Assembly: GCA_963576725.1 (NCBI GenBank)
Contig: OY755240.1
Location: forward strand, 34,886,163-34,950,162
Direction of reading: 5' to 3'
Source: Azorinus chamasolen
Taxonomy: Eukaryota; Mollusca; Bivalvia; Cardiida; Solecurtidae
Length of the DNA stretch: 64,000 nucleotides
In this document: one piece after another, positions 57,176 to 64,000 of the stretch
How the letters are laid out: each line of letters opens with the position of its first letter
Position numbering within the stretch: position 1 is the first letter of the stretch
Made by a program: the position numbers and the translations under genes
The notes under the pieces: model-generated
Seen by the model: only the letters and a program-made list of their open reading frames with translations
Databases searched by the model: none
Told to the model about the DNA's origin: nothing

Positions 57176-58014
57176 TACCCCTATTCGACATATGAGGCAT
57201 GTCCAACACATAAATAAGAATGTCTTCCATTTCAAAGAAAGGTCAGATCATGGGATCTTTTTTTCCAAAGTTCAGCTAGTTATGTATAGGGCGTTCCTGA
57301 AGGCCGATTCATTCCAGCTTCTTGTTGTACATTGTATCTACCCTTCGGTATACGGACATTTTCTCTCTAGGACATTTGTTCTCCTATTTGGGCATGGGAG
57401 GATAGGGCTGACATTTGTCCCCTTCAAATTTTATTTTATTTTACTTGCTCTACTTGCTCGCAAAGGATAAAAAAGAAAATACCTACATTGTTCTAAAAAC
57501 GGACGGTTGATTACACAGGAAATCGGTAATACAGAAAGAGTAAGGAGCTTTCTAAATTACTTCAATCTGCAATTAGCTGTCATCTGTTTTAAACGATCGT
57601 CAAATCAACATTTTTAAGAATGGTTGTTTACAATCGCCGCCCCTTAACCGATAATCTTTCTAAACCGATATTGGAGCTACATGTATCCTGTGTTTAGTTA
57701 CCACCTTTTTTAAATGACAGCCAATTCAACTGTTTTGAATTGTTATTTTACTTCGCTATACCGGTTTGAGAACCTCTCTAATCAGGTCATTTTCTCGGTA
57801 TGGTCACAGGGTTCGTTTTATAAGGTTTTGCAGTAATTTTGTTATTATCAGGGGCAGTTACATTTTTAACGCATCGAATATTAGACCACCGGCTTACTTT
57901 AAAACTAGAAATTGGCATTTAAATTAAGAAATATGCTTTTAAAAAGAAAGAAAGTTGGCGTACATGTATGAGATATATATTTTGCTGTACGTATTTATTA
58001 ATAAATGATAACTA

Positions 58015-58267
58015 CAGTATAACCTCTGCAAAGCAACACTCTGGGAGATATAAACTTCTGTATTGTCGTTGTAGAGAGGTTGTTGCTCATCGGAGTTTCA
58101 TGGCAACTCTCTCTCAAGAGACAACCCAGTAAGGAATACCTGGGATCTTTTGAATACAAGTGACCGCTTAATGCAGGACAAAAGTACTTTTATCCTGCAT
58201 TAATCTGCCACCTGTCTTAAAACAGACATTTTATTTGTACATGTATCGATGTAGAGAGGTTCCACTG
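58015..58267. mobile_element. TA-flanked MITE, diverged
   Basis: CAGTATAACCTCTGCAAAGC ... ATGTAGAGAGGTTCCACTG with TA on both sides. Body ACCGCTTAATGCAGGACAAAAG/CTTTTATCCTGCATTAATCTGCCACCTG (in part) matches the 36181 family. Confidence 0.8.
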
Positions 58268-58451
58268 TAAGTTTTGGGGATTCATTTAAAGTGTTGTTGA
58301 AAGGAGGTGTTTGCTGTAATCTGTACTGTATGCTATAAACCCCTTCAGTCATTATGACGTAATAATCCACTAAAATAGTCACTGTCAAATCATTGTCTGC
58401 TTACATGTTTCATCTACTTTTCTTTATAAAAAAATTATGATAGTTTTTTAC

Positions 58452-58695
58452 TTAACCCTTTCCTCCATAAATACTCCTTTCTACGCCTCTGTAAAAGTCA
58501 CCTGTTGAAACCAATGTGATAAAAAGAGCATTTGCTCCTACACGTATAGGAGTATATGCTCTATTTAACACAATGGTTTCAAATTACAAAATTCTAAAAA
58601 CAATAATTTTATCTACTTAATGCTCCTTTTCGGTAGATTTATTCAAAGAGGTTGGATCCAAATTGAGCCTACATGTATGGAGGAATGGGTCTTAA
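58452..58695. mobile_element. TTAA-type MITE, relative of 39716
   Basis: TTAACCCTTTCCTCCATAAA ... TGTATGGAGGAATGGGTCTTAA; internal GAAACCAATGTGATAAAAAG / TTAACACAATGGTTTC and TGCTCCTTTTCGGTAGATTT. Confidence 0.8.
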
Positions 58696-58704
58696 GAAAC
58701 TTTA

Positions 58705-58772
58705 ATATAAGTGTCAAATGGTTTGGATCCTTATCAGACGCGGCGTCTGATCAGGATCCAAACTGTTTGCAA
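58705..58772. mobile_element. Hairpin MITE core, GGATCC type
   Basis: CAAATGGTTTGGATCCTTAT + CAGACGCGGCGTCTG + ATCAGGATCCAAACTGTTTG: a near-perfect hairpin, with the same arm that is amplified at 27871. Confidence 0.75.
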
Positions 58773-58969
58773 ACATTAGAGTTTTCAAGTTTGACATGGA
58801 AGGCTTTAATAGTAAATACAACTTACAATGGGGAAATTGTGATCTATTTCTAAATAAGGAATAGGTCATGGAATTTAAGCAGGCGACATGTTGGTTTAGA
58901 CATATCCGTTTAACGAAAGAATGTGGGTGTACGAGGTCCGTGGTTTGATAAACCATGTACATACTGTAT

Positions 58970-60100
58970 ACGCTTCTTTAATAACATTGATTAATTTAAT
59001 TCGTATGCCCCTTCACTCCCAGAATTCGGTTGCCAAGACATTAACAACACTTTAGATCTAGACCAGACGTCCAATATCTCATTATCAAACCAGAACCAAA
59101 AACTGGTTTACATCTATATCTACGTTTTTAGAAAAAAAAATGGATTATCTTTTTTAATCCATAGGATGCAGGTACATCATGGCAGTGAATCGATTGAGCA
59201 GAATCTAAACATGCAGTACATGTACATCAAGCAGAAAGACAAAACATTTACACAGGTACATTTGTACACAGTAAAATATTAAGCACAAGGGTAATAAAAC
59301 AACCATACAAGTATTATTCGAATGGCTATTGAAACTGGTTAAAACGTACATTTAAGCTGCCGAACCAAGACTAAATAATGGAGAAAACTTCTAACTTTAC
59401 AACTCACCTGGCTGAATTGATATTAGATGTATTAGTAAATAAAATCCCTCAATTCTTTCGTCTGCCAGAACAATATTTATATACATGTAGATCTATACAG
59501 AAATCATAAGAAGACCAGTCAGGACTATTCTCATAACAGAATCAATAGGTTTTGTTGGTCGTTTCCAGTAGATTTCTGATAATTAAAATTTACACTGATG
59601 TGAAACTGAAAACAAAATCGATTGGGAATTAGAATTGGAACCTAAAACATAGAGTCGAAATGAAGATGAATTCATTAACAATGTGCACAAACGTATGCAA
59701 ACCTGATACAAGTTATACAACCTAGTAACTTATTGTGTATGTGTTTTGTGTTTAACGGGTGTTCCGTGTTTCTATATAAAACATCTTACGTATTGAACAA
59801 CAAATAATTGAAATAGAAAGCATACTAGAATATCGCACCCATATTATGCAGAAACGAATCAGACAATTCACGGACAGGTTATATTCCAGTACAATCAAAC
59901 GCGCCAAAAATAATGGATGAATTAATTTGTGTTTGCCGAATGCAGAACAGTTTCGGTTTGGAATTAGTCTAAACGAACCATTTCTCGAGTGTTTTATTTC
60001 ATACATTTCATATCAATTTTGCAAAATGTGGATGTATATATTTGTATGTACTTGTAAAGAGAAAGATAAGCCGTGAAAATGGATATAAAAGGATGAAAAG
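58970..60100. other. Unique AT-rich DNA, no gene seen
   Basis: About 1.1 kb with short frames only and no recognisable domains or element ends. Confidence 0.45.
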
Positions 60101-60104
60101 GATA

Positions 60105-60361
60105 TAAATATCAATCCAGGTAAGGTCCAGCGCGATCCGCAGTGGTACACAGTGGTCCACGATGATACCACCGCGACCTGCGGTGATAACGATCGCGCCC
60201 GGCGACGAGTGCCCCTGTGGAGGGACCAGCGCGGACCCATCACAACCAGCGCTCGATTGCGGAAGACCGCATATCAGCGCGGACAAAAATACCCGTGTCC
60301 GCGTTGGATAAAATTGCGATGGGCCGCGGAAAACAAAAAGTCCGCGAGGCTTGTACTGTAC
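60105..60361 (-). mobile_element. GC-rich dispersed repeat, copy 2
   Basis: Read on the minus strand it starts TACAGTACAAGCCTCGCGGA + CTTTTTGTTTTCC, matching 44925, and continues with repeated GTCCGCG/CGCGGTC motifs. The distal ends of the two copies are less similar. Confidence 0.7.
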
Positions 60362-60384
60362 ATACATTTATACAGGGTTAGTGT

Positions 60385-61077
60385 AACAATCAGAGCGTCA
60401 AACTGTTTGTATTCTAGTGATATGTAACGTGAGTTACTCTTTCTCATTTAGACACAAACTGTTTGTTTTCTGGTGATATGTAATGTGAGTTACTCCGTCT
60501 CATTTAGACACAAACTGTTTGTATTCTAGTGATATGTAATGTGAGTTACTCAGTCACATTCAGACACAAACTGTCTGTATTCTAGTGATATGTAATGTGA
60601 CTTACTCAGTCACATTTAGACACAAACTGTCTGTATTCTAGTGATATGTAATGTGAGTTACTCAGTCACATTTAGACACAAACTGTCTGTATTCTAGTGA
60701 TATGTAATGTGAGTTACTCAGTCTCATTTAGACACAAACTGTCTGTATTCTAGTGATATGTAATGTGAGTTACTCAGTCACATTTAGACACAAACTATTT
60801 GTATTCTGGTGATATGTAATGTGAGTTACTCAGTCACATTTAGACACAAACTGTCTGTATTCTGGTGATATGTAATGTGAGTTACTCAGTCTCATTTAGA
60901 CACAAACTGTTTTTATTCTAGTGATATGTAATGTGACTTACTCAGTCACAATTAGATACAAACTGTTTTTATTCTATTGATATGTAATGTGAGTTACTCA
61001 GTCTCATTTAGTCACAAACTGTCTGCATGCTGGTGATATGTAATGTAACTTACTCAGTCTCATTTAGACACAAACTA
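60385..61077. repeat. 56-bp satellite, left block
   Basis: About 12 copies of CACAAACTGTCTGTATTCTA + GTGATATGTAATGTGAGTTA + CTCAGTCTCATTTAGA. Interrupted at 61077 by the element that follows and resumed at 62385. Part of the unit (GAGTTACTCAGTCTCATTTA...CAAACTGTTTGC) resembles the CGAGTAACTCGG...CAAACTGTTTGC arm of the hairpin MITEs. Confidence 0.95.
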
Positions 61078-62384
61078 GAGGTTTTTGTCACAAAAACGGA
61101 TGTCTCCCCTCTAATAAAAACAATATGTAAAGGGAAATCACTAAAAATGTTATGGACTTGATGATTGATACTTCCCCTCATTATGCGCTTTCCACACCAC
61201 ATTTTTAAAGAAGAAAATTATAACAGCTAATAACTTCAAAAATATTGATACCAGAGTTATGGCCCTTGTGCATGACGCTTACTTTCATCATGCTCTTTCC
61301 ATAAATGAAATGTCATTCCAATAGCATCAGTCCAACAGGAGTTATTGATCGGACAAAAAATGTAACAAAGGACAATAACTCCAAAAGTATTGAAGCCAGA
61401 GTTATGGCCTTTGTTCATGACACTTTCTCTCATCATGCTCTTTCAAGGAATAAAGTTTCAATACAATGGCAAGAGCCATGTAGAAGTTATCGTCCGGACA
61501 AGAAAGCGCTAAACAAATGTACAAGGGGCAATAACTCAATTTATTGAAGCCAGAGTTATGGACCTTATGCATGACACTTCTCTTATCATGATCAATCCAT
61601 ATATGAAGTTTCACTCCAATGGCATGTGCCATATAGGAGTTATCATCCTGACAAAAAATTGTGTGTGTTTTTACAAAGGGCAATAAATCCAGTATTAGTG
61701 AAGCCAGAGTTATGGACCTTGATAATGACACTCTCTGTTATCATGATCTTTCCATGTATGAAGTTTCAATCCAATGGCATGAGCCATATAGGAGTTATCG
61801 CCCGGACAAAAAAATTGTTGAAAAAATTACAAGGGCAATAACTCCATTATTAATGAAGCCAGAGTTATGGACCTTGTGTATGACACTTTCTCTCGTAATG
61901 ATCTTTCCATATATGAAGTTTCAATCCAATAGCATGAGTCATATAGGAGTTATCGTCCGGACAAAAAAAGTGTGCATTTTTTTTACAAGGGGCTATAACT
62001 CCTATATTAGTGAAGCCAGAGTTATGGACCTTGTGCATGACACTTCCTCTGATTATGCTCTTTCCATATATGAAGTTTCAATCAACTGGCATCAGGCATA
62101 TTGAAGTTATCGTCCGGACAAAAAAGTGTGTTTTTTTTACAAGGGACAATAACTCCTATATTAGTGAAGCCAGAGTTATGGACCTTGTGCATGACACTTC
62201 CTCTCATTATGCTCTTTCCATATATGAAGTTTCAATCAACTGGCATCAGGCATATTGAAGTTATTGTCCGGACAAAAAGTGTGACGGACAGACGGACAGA
62301 CGGACGGACAGACGGACAGACAGACAGACAGACAACTCTCACGAAAACAATATGTCTCCCCCATATAAATATGGGGGGAGACAT
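61078..62384. mobile_element. Tandem-core element inserted in the 56-bp satellite, copy D
   Basis: Inserted between AACTA at 61073-61077 and AACTA at 62385-62389 (5-bp target duplication). Left GAGGTTTTTGTCACAAAAAC + GGATGTCTCCCC, right GGGGGGAGACAT. The interior has seven degenerate copies of a 145-158-bp core beginning AAGCCAGAGTTATGGACCTT, then a (GACAGACG)n stretch at 62282-62335. Frames inside are short repeats of the core. No transposase; non-autonomous. Confidence 0.85.
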
Positions 62385-62785
62385 AACTATCTGTATTCTG
62401 GTGATATGTAATGTGAGTTACTCCGTCTCATTTAGACACAAACTGTCTGTATTCTAGTGATATGTAATGTGAGTTACTCCGTCTCATTTAGACACAAACT
62501 GTCTGTATTCTAGTGATATGTAATGTGAGTTACTCAGTCACATTTAGAAACAAACCGTCTGCATTCTAGTGATATGTAATGTGAGTTACTCAGTCTCATT
62601 TAGACACAAACTGTCTGTATTCTAGTGATATGTAATGTGAGTTACTCAGTCACATTCAGACACAAACTGTCTGCATTCTGGTGTTATGTAATGTAAGTTA
62701 CTCCGTCTCATTTAGACACAAAATGTCTGTATTCTAGTGATATGTAATGTGAGTTACTCAGTCTCATTTAGACACAAACTGTTTG
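62385..62785. repeat. 56-bp satellite, right block
   Basis: About seven further copies of the unit described at 60385, continuing after the insertion. Confidence 0.93.
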
Positions 62786-63406
62786 CAACGGTAACCGCAT
62801 ATTCGTCCGCCGCACGCTTTGTACCAATGCTTCTTCGGATAGATAACTGTGTCAAAGATAAACGTCTTATCAGCATCTACACTGGCTCACTCTTAGTATC
62901 TGTAAAGGGGTTGGTTTTTGTTTTATGATTGCACAAATGTAGAATATGATCTCTTATATATGATATCTCATGTTAATGATGTAAAAATCCAGGCCCCAGT
63001 ATTATAAATATATTTGCTTTGCTTTGAGTTAAATATCAAGCCTCTGATTGGTCAGATCTCAGACTCATACCCATGAGTTTTATAACCTCGGAGCCTTATT
63101 ATACCGTGTTACCTACATGTATATAGAAGAACTATTCCGACCATAACTGCTACTGAACTACACGGATATCATGTAACTCTAGAAATGTGTTTGACCGTAA
63201 CGTTTCACTGCCTTTTGTTGTTTTCTTTAGGAATGTCAGTGTTTATCAAAGTGTATCTATTATCTACACCATTACACGGTGGGATGTTTTCTCGATTCGC
63301 ATTTTGGATCCAAACTATTTGCTGAAACTCTATTCATTTTCATAAATATATTCATTTTAATGACTGAAATCTGTGACAAATGACTACAATTAAGTACCTT
63401 TTTTAT

Positions 63407-63825
63407 AACAAAAATGCTCATCAGACGACATTTATAGGCAGACGACATGTTTAGAAGCAGACGACAATCTGTCCAGATGGAAGGGGTATGGGAAACGGGG
63501 TTTGAAAAATAAAACTATTATTACACGCGATTAATTTAACGCTTATAGTGTGCTTATATCGTGCGCTGAATCCTCCCCTACGCGAACTGGTTTGACTTAT
63601 ATTCTGTCAAAAGGAGCATCAATTAAATTGGTAAACAGATTGTATCCTAATCAGGCGTAAAGATAGTCAGCCTCTGATCTGGATCAACACTGTATGCAAG
63701 TGCCGATCTTTGATATTTATCATGAAAGGGTTGACATTATTTCACCTGACACTGGGTATGTCACACTCCTTTCACTCCAACGTAGTGTCGTCTATAAAAA
63801 CAAAGTGTCGTCTGCTTATTTGTTT
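63407..63825. mobile_element. Possible element with AGACGACA inverted ends
   Basis: GCAGACGACA motifs (three in 63420-63470) face TGTCGTCTGC/TGTCGTCTATA motifs at 63785-63818. Between them lies a hairpin-MITE-like core (ATCAGGCG...GCCTCTGATCTGGATC). Boundaries unclear. Confidence 0.4.
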
Positions 63826-64000
63826 CAACGGGTTTGGATCCAAATGCTACTATTACTGATTTGACAACGGAAGAGTTTAACTCTTTGGGCGTTAACCGGT
63901 AATTTGTTACATCATTTTCAAACAAAGTTTGGATATATATGAAATACCGATTAATACGGCGTCTCATGAGATTCTGTTTTACACTCTATTACGTTACACT

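Noticed and set aside
61661..62104. 147-residue frame with repeated EARVMDL(V/D) motifs
   Set aside because: It reads through the degenerate ~150-bp core of a non-coding dispersed element.

Overview
This window looks like non-coding, repeat-saturated DNA from an animal nuclear genome. LINE reverse transcriptases, tRNA-derived SINEs, dense MITEs and long satellite arrays all point that way. Several dispersed elements with tandem core repeats resemble families known from marine molluscs, so a bivalve is my best inference, but no single gene proves it. No bacterial, organellar, rRNA or CRISPR signature is present. Only one convincing host protein gene is visible.

Layout. 1-914: intact minus-strand reverse transcriptase (RT) fragment of a non-LTR retrotransposon. 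912-2835: 34-bp satellite with a 24-unit higher-order repeat. 3130-12766: a 9.6-kb array of 33/36-bp, codon-periodic (AGT-rich) units. It contains a 3.1-kb tandem segmental duplication and three copies of a LINE 3' end. 12774-15010: a second, decayed RT (plus strand), split by a 1,718-bp inverted-repeat element flanked by 5-bp target duplications. 15018-16265: degenerate AGT-type repeats and a tandem-core element. 16266-23150: unique AT-rich DNA with 23-, 21- and 17-bp arrays, a second tandem-core element and MITEs. 23162-23820: 28-bp array.

24472-25941 is the one credible protein gene: an intronless 489-residue protein with an N-terminal PTB/PID-like domain, a proline-rich centre and an Arg/Ser-rich tail. 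A TATA box lies about 175 bp upstream of the ATG.

25947-34200: MITE-dense DNA with TTAA-flanked and TA-flanked families sharing a hairpin core, plus 41-bp and 37-bp arrays. 34278-39555: large hairpin, then long 19/23-bp arrays broken by two tRNA-Thr-type SINEs. 39700-54950: more MITEs, dinucleotide microsatellites, a 35-bp array, a GC-rich repeat, an AT-rich tract and a 142-bp near-perfect palindrome. 54957-64000: tandem-core elements, one cleanly inserted into a 56-bp satellite, and further MITEs.

The most interesting theme is that several tandem arrays use monomers that are copies of the ends or hairpin arms of the MITEs beside them. The clearest case is 19522-19830, where the terminal 21 bp of a TA-type MITE is present six times in a row while the rest of the element is single copy. 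The window reads as a snapshot of satellite birth from transposon termini. Apart from the gene at 24472 there is no pathway-level organisation. Most long open frames here are artefacts of repeats that lack stop codons.
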